DNA from: Pantoea sp050157905
GTDB taxonomy: Bacteria; Pseudomonadota; Gammaproteobacteria; Enterobacterales; Enterobacteriaceae
Direction: 5' to 3'
Assembly: GCF_050157905.1 (NCBI RefSeq)
Contig: NZ_JBKIWZ010000001.1
Location: 3,100,001 to 3,164,000, forward strand
DNA: 64,000 bases
A model generated the notes under the pieces. The model was not told where the DNA came from. It was given only the letters and a program-made list of their open reading frames with translations, and did not search any database. Shown piece after piece: positions 27,169-37,181 of this stretch; within the stretch, counting starts at the first letter, position 1, and every line of letters begins with the position of its first letter. A program made the translations under genes and the position numbers.

Positions 27169-28167
27169 GTGGCACAAAAAGATTATGTAGGCCGCGGGCG
27201 TTCAACAGGGACGCGTCGCAAAAAAAGCCCCAGCCGTGGCAAGAAGAGTAAAGGCGGTTCGGGCATCTCTAAGCTGATGATTGTACTGGCAGTCGCAGTG
27301 CTTGTGACCTTTGCCGGTGGTTTATGGTTCCTGGCACACCATAAGAAAGAGGACGTGCCGGTCATTACGGATCATAAAGCCAACGGTAATGGCCTGCCAC
27401 CGAAGCCAGAAGAGCGCTGGAAATACATTAAAGAGCTGGAAAATCGTCAGATTAGCGTACCCACGCCTATCGAGCCCTCTTCGGGTGGTGAAGTCAAATC
27501 ACAGACACAGCTGACCGACGAGCAGCGCCAGCTGCTGGAGCAGATGCAGGCGGATATGCGTCAGCAGCCGACCCAGCTTAACGAAGTGCCGTGGAACGAA
27601 CAGACACCGGCACAACGCCAGCAGACGCTGCAGCATCAGCAGCAGCTGCAGCAACTGCAACGCCAGCAGCAACAGGTTCAGCAACAACAGCAACGCCAGC
27701 AGCAGCAGGCTCAGCAGCAGCAACGTCAGCAGTTGCAGGCTCAGCAACAGCAGCAGCGTCAGCAGCAGTTGCAACAACAACAACTGCGCCAGCAACAGCA
27801 ACAGCAACAGCAACGTCAGCAGCAGCAGCAGCAAAACGTACAGCGCCAGACGCAGCAGGCCGCGCCGATCACGCGTGAACCAGAGGTGCAGTCAAAACCG
27901 CAGGAAACTGCGAAAGCGAAGTCCGCTGAAAAAGTCGCTTCGCAGCGCTGGATGGTGCAGTGTGGTTCGTTTAAAGGCACCGACCAGGCTGAATCAGTGC
28001 GGGCTGGCTTAGCCTTTGAAGGCTTTGAAAGCCGGATTACTACCGGTGGCGGTTGGAATCGGGTGGTCATCGGTCCTTATAAAGATCGCGCCTCGGCCGA
28101 CAGTACCCTTAAGCGCCTCCGCAGTTCCGGACATAGCGGCTGCATTCCACTCGCCATCGGGGGTTGA
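27169..28167 (+). CDS. ftsN: essential cell division protein FtsN
   Basis: Bitopic membrane protein that triggers septal peptidoglycan synthesis. A GTG start at 27169 gives VAQKDYVGRG, matching E. coli (also GTG, MAQRDYV); length 332. It has a basic cytoplasmic tail (1-35), one membrane segment (about 36-57), the conserved PPKPEERWKYIKELE stretch, DMRQQPTQLNEVPWNEQTP, a glutamine-rich linker (about 152-225) and a C-terminal SPOR domain (RWMVQCGSF onward). The linker is far richer in glutamine than in E. coli. The stop codon lies within the -35 box of the hslV promoter. Confidence 0.96.
   Translation: MAQKDYVGRGRSTGTRRKKSPSRGKKSKGGSGISKLMIVLAVAVLVTFAGGLWFLAHHKKEDVPVITDHKANGNGLPPKPEERWKYIKELENRQISVPTPIEPSSGGEVKSQTQLTDEQRQLLEQMQADMRQQPTQLNEVPWNEQTPAQRQQTLQHQQQLQQLQRQQQQVQQQQQRQQQQAQQQQRQQLQAQQQQQRQQQLQQQQLRQQQQQQQQRQQQQQQNVQRQTQQAAPITREPEVQSKPQETAKAKSAEKVASQRWMVQCGSFKGTDQAESVRAGLAFEGFESRITTGGGWNRVVIGPYKDRASADSTLKRLRSSGHSGCIPLAIGG
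27625..27845 (+). repeat. CAG/CAA-rich polyglutamine tract inside ftsN
   Basis: About 220 bp of almost uninterrupted CAG, CAA and CGT codons encode runs of up to seven glutamines broken by Arg, Leu, Ala or Val (QQQQQRQQQQA-like units). It is low-complexity coding sequence prone to length change. The opposite strand shows a spurious leucine-rich frame. Confidence 0.9.
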
Positions 28168-28190
28168 AACCCGTCAAACCCGCCCCATAT
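28163..28190 (+). promoter_or_regulatory. sigma-32 heat shock promoter of hslVU
   Basis: GTTGAAA (28163-28169) and CCCCATAT (28183-28190) are 13 bp apart, a near-consensus RpoH promoter (CTTGAAA / CCCCATNT). The -35 overlaps the ftsN stop codon. Confidence 0.9.
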
Positions 28191-28202
28191 CTGTTGCATG
28201 AT

Positions 28203-28225
28203 ACTCCGCGCCCGGTGCGCGGAGT
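28203..28225 (+). other. 5' UTR stem-loop of hslVU mRNA
   Basis: Stem ACTCCGCG/CGCGGAGT with a short loop just after the sigma-32 promoter. A stabilising 5' hairpin is known in the E. coli hslVU leader, and this is probably its counterpart. The short pyrimidine tail (CCTTTT) could also give partial termination. Confidence 0.7.
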
Positions 28226-28255
28226 CCTTTTCCGACTGCAACAAGGGGTCTGCCC

Positions 28256-28786
28256 GTGACAACAATAGTAAGTGTACGACGCAACGGCCAGGTAGTGATT
28301 GGCGGTGATGGCCAGGCTACGCTCGGCAATACCGTGATGAAAGGCAACGTCAAAAAAGTGCGTCGTTTATACAACGATAAGGTGATTGCCGGTTTTGCTG
28401 GCGGCACCGCAGACGCCTTCACCCTGTTTGAACTGTTCGAACGTAAGCTGGAAATGCATCAGGGTCATCTGGTCAAAGCGGCGGTGGAACTGGCCAAAGA
28501 CTGGCGCACCGACCGTATGCTGCGTCGTCTGGAGGCCTTGCTGGCCGTTGCGGATGAGTCCGCATCGCTGATCATCAGCGGTAACGGTGACGTTATCCAG
28601 CCTGAAAACGACCTGATCGCCATCGGCTCCGGTGGGCCTTTCGCTCAGGCAGCGGCACGTGCGCTGCTGGAGAATACCGAACTGGGCGCGCGCGACATCG
28701 TTGAGAAGTCGCTGAACATCGCGGGTGATATCTGCATCTACACAAACCACAACGTTAATTTCGAAGAATTAACGTCTAAGGCGTAA
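28256..28786 (+). CDS. hslV: ATP-dependent protease peptidase subunit HslV (ClpQ)
   Basis: Proteasome-like threonine peptidase forming a double hexamer capped by HslU. The GTG start at 28256 has AAGGGG upstream. After Met removal Thr at position 2 is the nucleophile (MTTIVSVRRNG). GFAGGTADAFTLFE and NDLIAIGSGGPFAQAAA are conserved. The 176-residue length equals E. coli. It is first of hslVU, 10 bp before hslU. Confidence 0.98.
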   Translation: MTTIVSVRRNGQVVIGGDGQATLGNTVMKGNVKKVRRLYNDKVIAGFAGGTADAFTLFELFERKLEMHQGHLVKAAVELAKDWRTDRMLRRLEALLAVADESASLIISGNGDVIQPENDLIAIGSGGPFAQAAARALLENTELGARDIVEKSLNIAGDICIYTNHNVNFEELTSKA

Positions 28787-28796
28787 GGGTATAAAT

Positions 28797-30134
28797 ATGT
28801 CTGAGATGACTCCACGCGAAATCGTCAGCGAACTGAACCGTTTTATCATCGGCCAGGACAGCGCCAAGCGCGCTGTGGCTATTGCACTGCGTAACCGCTG
28901 GCGCCGCATGCAGCTTGATGAAGAGCTGCGTCACGAAGTGACCCCTAAAAATATCCTGATGATCGGCCCGACCGGTGTCGGTAAAACCGAAATTGCCCGT
29001 CGTCTGGCGAAGCTGGCCAATGCGCCATTCATCAAGGTTGAGGCGACCAAGTTTACCGAAGTGGGTTATGTCGGTAAGGAAGTCGACTCCATCATTCGTG
29101 ATCTGACCGATTCGGCCATTAAGATGGTACGCAGTCAGGCGATTGAGAAGAACAAATACCGCGCTGAAGAGATGGCCGAAGAGCGTATTCTGGATGTGCT
29201 GATTCCGCCCGCTAAAAACAACTGGGGCCAGTCAGAACAGAGCGCAGAGCCCTCTGCGGCGCGTCAGTCATTCCGTAAGAAGCTGCGCGAAGGCCAGCTG
29301 GATGACAAAGAGATTGAGATCGACCTGGCGGCCAGCGGGCCGGGTGTCGAAATTATGGCCCCTCCGGGCATGGAAGAGATGACCAGCCAGCTGCAGTCAA
29401 TGTTCCAGAACCTGGGTGGCCAGAAGCAGAAAGCGCGTAAGCTGAAGATCAAAGAAGCAATGAAGCTGCTGATTGAAGAAGAAGCGGCAAAACTGGTTAA
29501 TCCGGATGAGCTTAAACAGGACGCTATTGATGCCGTCGAGCAGCACGGTATCGTGTTTATCGATGAGATCGACAAAATCTGTAAGCGCGGCGGCCAGAAT
29601 TCAGGCGGTCCGGATGTTTCACGCGAAGGTGTGCAGCGCGACCTGCTGCCTCTGGTTGAAGGCTGCACCGTTTCTACCAAGCACGGCATGGTGAAAACGG
29701 ACCACATCCTGTTTATCGCCTCCGGTGCGTTCCAGGTGGCCAGCCCTTCCGATCTGATCCCGGAACTGCAGGGTCGTCTGCCGATTCGCGTTGAGCTGCA
29801 GGCGCTGACCGTTAACGATTTCCAGCGTATTCTGACCGAGCCGAATGCGTCGATTACCGTGCAGTATAAGGCGCTAATGAACACTGAAGGCGTGAACATT
29901 GAGTTCACCGAAGAGGGGATTCGTCGTATCGCGGAAGCCGCCTGGCAGGTCAATGAAACCACCGAAAACATTGGTGCGCGCCGTTTGCATACTGTGCTGG
30001 AGCGTCTGATGGAAGATATTTCTTATGACGCCAGCGATCGGTCCGGCGAGTCCGTCACCATCGATGCGGAGTATGTCGGCAAGCATCTGGATGTCCTGGT
30101 GGCTGACGAAGACCTGAGCCGCTTTATTCTCTGA
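28797..30134 (+). CDS. hslU: ATPase subunit HslU (ClpY) of the HslVU protease
   Basis: AAA+ unfoldase feeding substrates into HslV. The 445-residue protein has Walker A GPTGVGKTEIARR (about residues 57-69), pore loop GYVGKEVDSI, Walker B IVFIDEIDK, and a C-terminal tail ending LSRFIL that docks in HslV. An I-domain rich in Glu and Lys lies between. It is followed by a strong terminator. In E. coli menA comes next; here it is rraA. Confidence 0.98.
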   Translation: MSEMTPREIVSELNRFIIGQDSAKRAVAIALRNRWRRMQLDEELRHEVTPKNILMIGPTGVGKTEIARRLAKLANAPFIKVEATKFTEVGYVGKEVDSIIRDLTDSAIKMVRSQAIEKNKYRAEEMAEERILDVLIPPAKNNWGQSEQSAEPSAARQSFRKKLREGQLDDKEIEIDLAASGPGVEIMAPPGMEEMTSQLQSMFQNLGGQKQKARKLKIKEAMKLLIEEEAAKLVNPDELKQDAIDAVEQHGIVFIDEIDKICKRGGQNSGGPDVSREGVQRDLLPLVEGCTVSTKHGMVKTDHILFIASGAFQVASPSDLIPELQGRLPIRVELQALTVNDFQRILTEPNASITVQYKALMNTEGVNIEFTEEGIRRIAEAAWQVNETTENIGARRLHTVLERLMEDISYDASDRSGESVTIDAEYVGKHLDVLVADEDLSRFIL

Positions 30135-30156
30135 TTTACCAATTCGCGCTTTTCAG

Positions 30157-30185
30157 AAGCCCAGCCCACCCGGCTGGGCTTTTTT
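30157..30185 (+). terminator. hslVU terminator
   Basis: Ten-bp stem AAGCCCAGCC/GGCTGGGCTT with CACCC loop followed by TTTT, 23 bp after the hslU stop. Confidence 0.93.
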
Positions 30186-30291
30186 ATGCATGTTCTTGAT
30201 CGAACGATGCTTTTTTCACACTGATGATTTTGCCAACAATCTGCATATAGCGATATACTTACCTTTCCTGTGGCAAACAGACGAAACCCTT

Positions 30292-30777
30292 ATGAAATAC
30301 GATACATCTGAACTCTGCGATATCTACCATGAAGAAGTGAATGTTGTTGAACCGCTTTTTTCAAATTTCGGTGGGCGCACTTCATTCGGTGGTCAGATTA
30401 CCACAGTGAAATGCTTTGAAGACAACGGCTTACTTTACGATCTGCTGGAAGAAAATGGCCGGGGTCGGGTACTGGTTATCGATGGCGGCGGCTCCGTCCG
30501 TCGGGCGCTGGTGGATGCGCAACTGGCGCAGCTGGCGGCGACCAACGAGTGGGAAGGCCTGGTCGTGTACGGTTCAGTGCGCCAGGTTGATGAACTGGAA
30601 GAGCTGGAAATTGGCATTCAGGCTATAGCGGCGATCCCGGCTGGCGCAGCGGGTGAAGGGATTGGCGAAAGCGACGTGCGCGTCAATTTCGGCGGCGTCA
30701 CTTTCTTCTCCGGCGACCATCTCTATGCTGACAATACCGGTATCATTCTGTCAGAAGATGCGCTGGATATCGAATAG
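30292..30777 (+). CDS. rraA: ribonuclease E activity regulator RraA
   Basis: Trimeric protein that binds RNase E and lowers mRNA decay. The start at 30292 (MKYDTSELCDIYHEEVNVVEP) gives 161 residues, equal to E. coli; the frame is open upstream without similarity. FGGQITTVKC, GDHLYADNTGIILSEDALDIE in two parts and GGGSVRRALVDAQLA are conserved. It lies alone between two terminators. Confidence 0.97.
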   Translation: MKYDTSELCDIYHEEVNVVEPLFSNFGGRTSFGGQITTVKCFEDNGLLYDLLEENGRGRVLVIDGGGSVRRALVDAQLAQLAATNEWEGLVVYGSVRQVDELEELEIGIQAIAAIPAGAAGEGIGESDVRVNFGGVTFFSGDHLYADNTGIILSEDALDIE

Positions 30778-30787
30778 CGCGCCAATG

Positions 30788-30815
30788 AAAACGGGTGCCA
30801 GAGCACCCGTTTTTC
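30788..30815. terminator. bidirectional terminator between rraA and zapB
   Basis: Eleven-bp stem AAAACGGGTGC/GCACCCGTTTT with a CAGA loop, T run on the plus side and A run on the minus side, serving both convergent genes. Confidence 0.92.
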
Positions 30816-30830
30816 ACGTCAGCTGAGGCT

Positions 30831-31070
30831 TCAAACCTCTTCCATTTTTCCCAGCAGGGCACGCAGACGTTCCTGCCACACATGCTGTTCTTCTTTCAGG
30901 TGCTGATTTTCACGCATCAGCGCATCGTGGTTGCCCGCGACCTGTTGCGCATCGTTACGCAGTGAGTTGTTCTGCTCTTTCAGCTCTTCGATTTCCATCT
31001 GCAACAGGGTGATGGTATCAATCGCCTGCTGTACTTTCGCTTCCAGTTTCTCAAACACTTCAAATGACAT
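30831..31070 (-). CDS. zapB: cell division protein ZapB
   Basis: Small coiled-coil protein that stabilises the Z ring through ZapA and links it to MatP. The 79 residues (E. coli 81) are almost wholly heptad coiled coil: FEKLEAKVQQAIDTITLLQM is nearly invariant, as is WQERLRALLGKMEEV at the end. Transcribed alone, convergent with rraA. Confidence 0.96.
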   Translation of the reverse strand: MSFEVFEKLEAKVQQAIDTITLLQMEIEELKEQNNSLRNDAQQVAGNHDALMRENQHLKEEQHVWQERLRALLGKMEEV

Positions 31071-31475
31071 CGTTCTGACCTCTCCTAAATTCCTGCAAGG
31101 CGTTGATGATGCCAGCTTAAGCCAGCAACGTTGTCCCGATTGTATGTAGCCTCACCCCGCAAGTCCAGCAACGTGGCCACCGTGAGCGCAGTCTGTAACA
31201 CTTTTCAGTCAATCCCTGAATCCGGGTGGCGCTTGTGGTGGTGGCCTGCTGACTGAGGCCCGATCAAGCCGCTACAAGGCGCGAATTGTGGTTAAAGAAA
31301 GCCGGAATACGCGAAATCGCGCATTTTTATGACACAGTACACAAAAAATGATTTCGCTATTTCTCGTTTATGTTCGTTAACGATAAATTCACATCAGCCC
31401 TACATCAAAGCTGGGTGACTCATGGACTGAGAACAAAAACTGATAAAATTTAACCTCGCTTCAGGAACCACTATT
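31071..31475. promoter_or_regulatory. zapB-glpF divergent control region with GlpR-like operator
   Basis: The 405-bp gap has no gene. At 31370-31387 ATGTTCGTTAACGATAAA resembles the GlpR operator (WATKYTCGWWCGAMAW), and it lies about 90 bp upstream of glpF. A -10-like TAAAAT is at 31444-31449. GlpR repression relieved by glycerol-3-phosphate is expected. The zapB promoter must lie at the left end but I cannot place it. Confidence 0.65.
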
Positions 31476-32327
31476 ATGAGTCAGACAACTAACACGCTCA
31501 AAGGTCAGTGTATTGCCGAATTTCTGGGGACCGGCTTGATAATCTTCTTTGGCGCAGGCTGTGTAGCTGCTCTGAAACTCGCCGGTGCCGCTTTCGGTCA
31601 GTGGGAAATCTGCATTATCTGGGGCTTAGCCGTCTCAATGGCTGTGTATCTTACTGCAGGCGTGTCGGGCGCGCACCTGAACCCTGCTGTAACCATCGCG
31701 CTCTGCCTGTTCGCCAGCTTCGACGGCCGTAAAGTTCTGCCCTACATTCTGGCGCAGGTCGCGGGTGCATTCTGCGCGGCCGCGCTGGTTTATGGTCTTT
31801 ACTACAGCCTCTTTTTCGATTACGAGCAGAGTCATCAGATGGTGCGCGGCACCGTTCAGAGTCTGGATCTGGCGGGCATCTTCTCTACCTATCCTAATCC
31901 ACACATCAGCGTCGGTCAGGCGTTCCTGGTCGAAATAGTCATCACCGCTGTACTGATGGCGGTGATTATGGCGCTGACCGACGATGGTAACGGCGTTCCG
32001 CGTGGCCCGATGGCGCCGCTGCTGATTGGTCTGCTGGTTGCTGTTATCGGCGGCTCAATGGGTCCACTGACCGGCTTCGCCCTGAACCCGGCTCGTGATT
32101 TCGGACCAAAGCTGTTCGCCTTCATCGCAGGCTGGGGTAACGTGGCTTTCACCGGTGGTAAAGATATTCCTTACTTCCTGGTCCCTGTTTTTGGCCCGCT
32201 GGTCGGAGCCTGCCTGGGAGCAGTGGGATATCGCACGCTGATTGGTCGCTACCTGCCAGGTGCTGCAGCACCTGCAAACGCCCCGGCAGAAAAACCCGTT
32301 GCACGTGCTCAGCAGCGTAAAGCGTAA
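31476..32327 (+). CDS. glpF: glycerol uptake facilitator GlpF
   Basis: Aquaglyceroporin of the inner membrane. The 283-residue protein has six membrane helices and two half-helices with the NPA boxes HLNPAVTIAL and LNPARDFGPK. The second box's Asp marks a glycerol channel rather than a water-only channel. AGGAACC precedes the ATG. It is first gene of glpFK, 30 bp before glpK. Confidence 0.97.
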   Translation: MSQTTNTLKGQCIAEFLGTGLIIFFGAGCVAALKLAGAAFGQWEICIIWGLAVSMAVYLTAGVSGAHLNPAVTIALCLFASFDGRKVLPYILAQVAGAFCAAALVYGLYYSLFFDYEQSHQMVRGTVQSLDLAGIFSTYPNPHISVGQAFLVEIVITAVLMAVIMALTDDGNGVPRGPMAPLLIGLLVAVIGGSMGPLTGFALNPARDFGPKLFAFIAGWGNVAFTGGKDIPYFLVPVFGPLVGACLGAVGYRTLIGRYLPGAAAPANAPAEKPVARAQQRKA

Positions 32328-32357
32328 GTTTCACCTTTTATCATCAGGACTGAATTT

Positions 32358-33872
<1,515 letters not shown>

Positions 33873-33878
33873 TATCAC

Positions 33879-33908
33879 GGCCCGCGGCGGCGATCGTCGC
33901 GGGCCTTT
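33879..33908 (+). terminator. hairpin between glpK and glpX
   Basis: Stem GGCCCGCG (33879-33886) with CGCGGGCC (33898-33905) followed by only TTT, so it may allow some read-through into glpX. Confidence 0.65.
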
Positions 33909-33967
33909 CCCCGTCCCACTACCCCACTGTGTTACACTGCCTGCCTGTTTTTTGTCAGGTAGATGCC

Positions 33968-34978
33968 ATGAAACGAGAACTTGCCATTGAATTTTCCCGC
34001 GTAACCGAAGCTGCCGCCCTGGCAGGCTATCACTGGTTAGGACGCGGCGACAAAAATGCGGCCGATGGCGCGGCTGTCCATGCCATGCGTCATGTCCTGA
34101 ACTCCATTGAAATCGACGGTCAGATTGTAATCGGTGAAGGCGAGATCGACGACGCGCCGATGCTCTATATCGGTGAAAAAGTCGGTACGGGCCACGGCGA
34201 CGCGGTCGATATCGCGGTCGATCCGATCGAAGGCACCCGCATGACGGCACTGGGTCAGGCGAATGCACTGGCCGTGATGGCCGTGGGCGACAAGGGAAGC
34301 TTCCTGCACGCCCCCGATATGTACATGGAAAAACTGATTGTCGGCCCGGCGGCGCGCGGCGCGATTGACCTCAACCAGCCTCTGGAAACCAACCTGCGCA
34401 ATATTGCCATCGCGATGAACAAGCCGCTGTCGCAGCTCACCGTCTCGATCCTGGCGAAGCCCCGCCATGACGCGGTGATCGGCCAGCTACAGCAGCTGGG
34501 CGTGCGGGTGTTCACTTTCCCGGATGGCGATGTCGCTGCCTCGATTCTGACCTGCATGCCGGACAGCGAAGTGGATGTCATGTATGGCATCGGCGGCGCG
34601 CCGGAAGGTGTGGTCTCTGCGGCGGTGATCCGCGCGCTGGATGGCGATATGCAGGGCCGGTTGCTGGCGCGGCATTACGTAAAGGGCGACAGCGCCGAAA
34701 ACCGCCTGCTCGGTGAGCAGGAGCTGCAACGTTGTGCAGAGATGGGTATCGAAGCGGGCAAAAAACTGACACTGAGTGAGATGGCGCGAAACGACAATGT
34801 GGTGTTTGCCGCCACCGGCATCACCAGTGGCGAACTGCTGAAAGGCATCACACGTCAGGGCAATATCGCCACCAGCGAAACCCTGCTGATTCGCGGTAAA
34901 TCACGCACCATCCGCCGCATCCAGTCGATTCACTACCTCGACCGTAAAGATCCGGCGCTCCATCCGTTTATCCTGTAA
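33968..34978 (+). CDS. glpX: class II fructose-1,6-bisphosphatase GlpX
   Basis: Gluconeogenic phosphatase. The start at 33968 (MKRELAIEFSRVTEAAALAG) gives 336 residues, the E. coli length. Metal-binding motifs GEGEIDDAPML and DPIEGTRMTA are intact, as is GIGGAPEGVVSAAV. It follows glpFK after a hairpin, and its 3' end overlaps the convergent emrD by 11 bp. Confidence 0.97.
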   Translation: MKRELAIEFSRVTEAAALAGYHWLGRGDKNAADGAAVHAMRHVLNSIEIDGQIVIGEGEIDDAPMLYIGEKVGTGHGDAVDIAVDPIEGTRMTALGQANALAVMAVGDKGSFLHAPDMYMEKLIVGPAARGAIDLNQPLETNLRNIAIAMNKPLSQLTVSILAKPRHDAVIGQLQQLGVRVFTFPDGDVAASILTCMPDSEVDVMYGIGGAPEGVVSAAVIRALDGDMQGRLLARHYVKGDSAENRLLGEQELQRCAEMGIEAGKKLTLSEMARNDNVVFAATGITSGELLKGITRQGNIATSETLLIRGKSRTIRRIQSIHYLDRKDPALHPFIL

Positions 34979-36161
34979 CCGGCTGGTTGCCGCGCTCCGG
35001 CTGACGAGAGAGCGGCAACCAACAGAGCAGCATCACCAGCGCGGTGAAGAACATCAGCATCCCAAGGCTGAACTGATCGCGCTGTGGCATCAGAGCAGAG
35101 AGCCAGGCCACGAGGCCCGATCCCAGGTTCTGCATCCCGCCAATCAGCGCACCTGCACTCCCTGCCAGCCAGGCATAAGGCTCCATCGCACCGGAGGTCG
35201 CCAGCGGGAACAGCATTCCGGCACCGAAGAAGAACAGCGCGGCAGGCACCAGCAGCGTCCAGATATTCATGATGCCGAACCATGCCGGGATCCACATCAG
35301 GATGCCCGCCAGCAGGCAGCTGTTCACGCCCCACCACATCAGGCTGTGCCAGGAGCCCTGCTCGCGCCCGGCGAACCAGGCACCAAAGAACGCCGCCGGA
35401 ATCGGCAGAATAAACAGGATGCTGACGGTCAGGCTGGGTAGGCCGAGCACACCGCCCAGCAGTACGCCACAGCTTGACTCGAAGACAGCGATACCGGCCA
35501 GTGCGCCGATCAGCAGCACGATATAACGGACGAAATTGACGTCGCTGAGCAGGCGAGCGTAGCGCCTGAAGAAAGGCGTGACTTCTCCACTCTGTGGCCG
35601 GGTTTCCGGTAGCCAGCGTGCCATCGCGCTGGTGACGGTCAGACAGAGCAGCAACAGGAAAGCAAAACAGGCGTGCCAGCCAAAGAGCTGGGTCAGCAGC
35701 GCGCCAATAACCGGTGCCAGCAGCGGGCTGACCAGAATGCCCATATTCAGCAGGCTGTTGGCGCGGCGCAGCGCATGGCCCTCATAGAGATCACGTGGCA
35801 TCGTACGCGCCATTACGCCCGCCACACCCGTTCCCAGCCCCTGTATCGCGCTGCCGAACACCAGCATATCCAGCGAAGTCGCCATCAGCGCGGTGATTGC
35901 GCCGATCATAAAGATCGTCATGCCCGTCAGGATCACCGGGCGCCGCCCTACACTGTCCGACAGCGGACCGTAGATCAGCTGAGATCCACCGTAGGTCATC
36001 AGATAGGCGGCCATTACACGCTGCAGCGCGCCATCCCGCACATTCAGGGCATCCGCCATCACCGACATCGCCGGGACATAGATCGTCTGAGCCATCTGCC
36101 CGACCGCCACCAGCACAATGAGCATCACCAGCAGCGGGCGATTTTCCAGTTTACTAATCAT
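34968..36161 (-). CDS. emrD: multidrug efflux MFS transporter EmrD
   Basis: Twelve-helix major facilitator of the Bcr/EmrD drug:proton antiporter group. The 397-residue protein opens with VAVGQMAQTIYVPAMSVMA and has the MFS loop GPLSDSVGRRPVI and the stretch SILFILPIPAAFFGAWFAG, nearly the same as E. coli EmrD. In E. coli the gene is elsewhere on the chromosome; here it lies between glpX and fpr, overlapping glpX tail to tail by 11 bp. Confidence 0.93.
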   Translation of the reverse strand: MISKLENRPLLVMLIVLVAVGQMAQTIYVPAMSVMADALNVRDGALQRVMAAYLMTYGGSQLIYGPLSDSVGRRPVILTGMTIFMIGAITALMATSLDMLVFGSAIQGLGTGVAGVMARTMPRDLYEGHALRRANSLLNMGILVSPLLAPVIGALLTQLFGWHACFAFLLLLCLTVTSAMARWLPETRPQSGEVTPFFRRYARLLSDVNFVRYIVLLIGALAGIAVFESSCGVLLGGVLGLPSLTVSILFILPIPAAFFGAWFAGREQGSWHSLMWWGVNSCLLAGILMWIPAWFGIMNIWTLLVPAALFFFGAGMLFPLATSGAMEPYAWLAGSAGALIGGMQNLGSGLVAWLSALMPQRDQFSLGMLMFFTALVMLLCWLPLSRQPERGNQPVTG

Positions 36162-36434
36162 GATTCTGCAAAATATCTTTCTGTGAAAGGAGGTTAAAAC
36201 AGCGGTTCACCCGCTGGTCACCGGATTATGGCGGGCAAAATATCAGGATTGCGTGACAAAGCGAGAGGCGGGCAAAAAGCGCCGGACTTGCGGCTGTCAA
36301 GTTTATGCGCCAGCCTGTAAAGACAAGGGAACAGTTTGACGATTAGAGCCTTTGCCGGCCGGCAGACTGGCATTCTCAGCAGGCAGTCGTGAAAATAGTG
36401 ACCTGCCTGAATAACCAACAACCCGGGAGTGATG

Positions 36435-37181
36435 ATGGCTGAATGGGTTAATGCGGAAGTAAAGGAAGTGAAAAACTGGACGGATGCGCTGTTCAGTCTG
36501 CGGGTCAAAGCGCCTGTCGATCCCTTTATCGCCGGGCAGTTTGCCAAGCTCGCCCTGGAAATCGACGGTGAGCGGGTTCAGCGCGCCTACTCCTACGTCA
36601 ACGCCCCCAAAGATGATCTGCTGGAGTTCTATCTGGTCACCGTGCCGGAAGGCAAGCTGAGCCCGCATCTGCAGGCGCTTCAGCCGGGCGATCAGGTGAT
36701 GGTCACCAAAGACGCGGCGGGCTTCTTCGTGCTGGATGAAGTGCCGGACTGCAAAACCTTGTGGATGCTGGCAACCGGCACCGCGATTGGCCCCTACCTG
36801 TCGATGCTGCAGCAGGGCGAGGGCTTAGATCGCTTTGAAAACATCGTGCTGATCCATGCCGCGCGCTACGCCGCCGACCTGAGCTTTTTGCCGCTGATGC
36901 AGCAACTGCAGCAGCGTTATCCTGGCCAGCTGCATATTCAGACGGTGGTGAGCCGCGAAGCCGTCGCCGGCTCGCTGACGGGCCGGGTGCCGGCACTCAT
37001 CGAAAACGGTGAACTGGAAAAGGCAACCGGATTAAAACTGGATGCTGACAGCAGCCATGTGATGCTGTGCGGCAATCCGCAGATGGTGCGTGATACCCAG
37101 CAATTACTGAAAGAGACGCGCGGGATGCGCAAACACCTGAAGCGCAAGCCGGGTCACATCACCAGCGAACATTACTGGTGA
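36435..37181 (+). CDS. fpr: ferredoxin/flavodoxin-NADP+ reductase Fpr
   Basis: FAD enzyme that passes electrons from NADPH to flavodoxin and ferredoxin, important in the superoxide response. The ATG at 36435 (MAEWVNAEV) gives 248 residues as in E. coli and has GGGAG 5 bp upstream; an ATG three bases earlier is a close alternative. FAD motif RAYSYVNAP and NADP motif LATGTAIGPYLSM are intact, as is the C-terminal EHYW. The SoxS site expected upstream was not identified with confidence. The tail overlaps yiiR by 10 bp. Confidence 0.96.
   Translation: MAEWVNAEVKEVKNWTDALFSLRVKAPVDPFIAGQFAKLALEIDGERVQRAYSYVNAPKDDLLEFYLVTVPEGKLSPHLQALQPGDQVMVTKDAAGFFVLDEVPDCKTLWMLATGTAIGPYLSMLQQGEGLDRFENIVLIHAARYAADLSFLPLMQQLQQRYPGQLHIQTVVSREAVAGSLTGRVPALIENGELEKATGLKLDADSSHVMLCGNPQMVRDTQQLLKETRGMRKHLKRKPGHITSEHYW

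Noticed and set aside
27499..27834. Leucine-rich minus-strand frame opposite the FtsN glutamine tract
   Set aside because: Simply the complement of CAG/CAA repeats, not a membrane protein.
27620..27850. CRISPR-like or tandem repeat array
   Set aside because: The repeat is a codon-level CAG/CAA tract within ftsN, without spacers. No CRISPR array was seen in the window.
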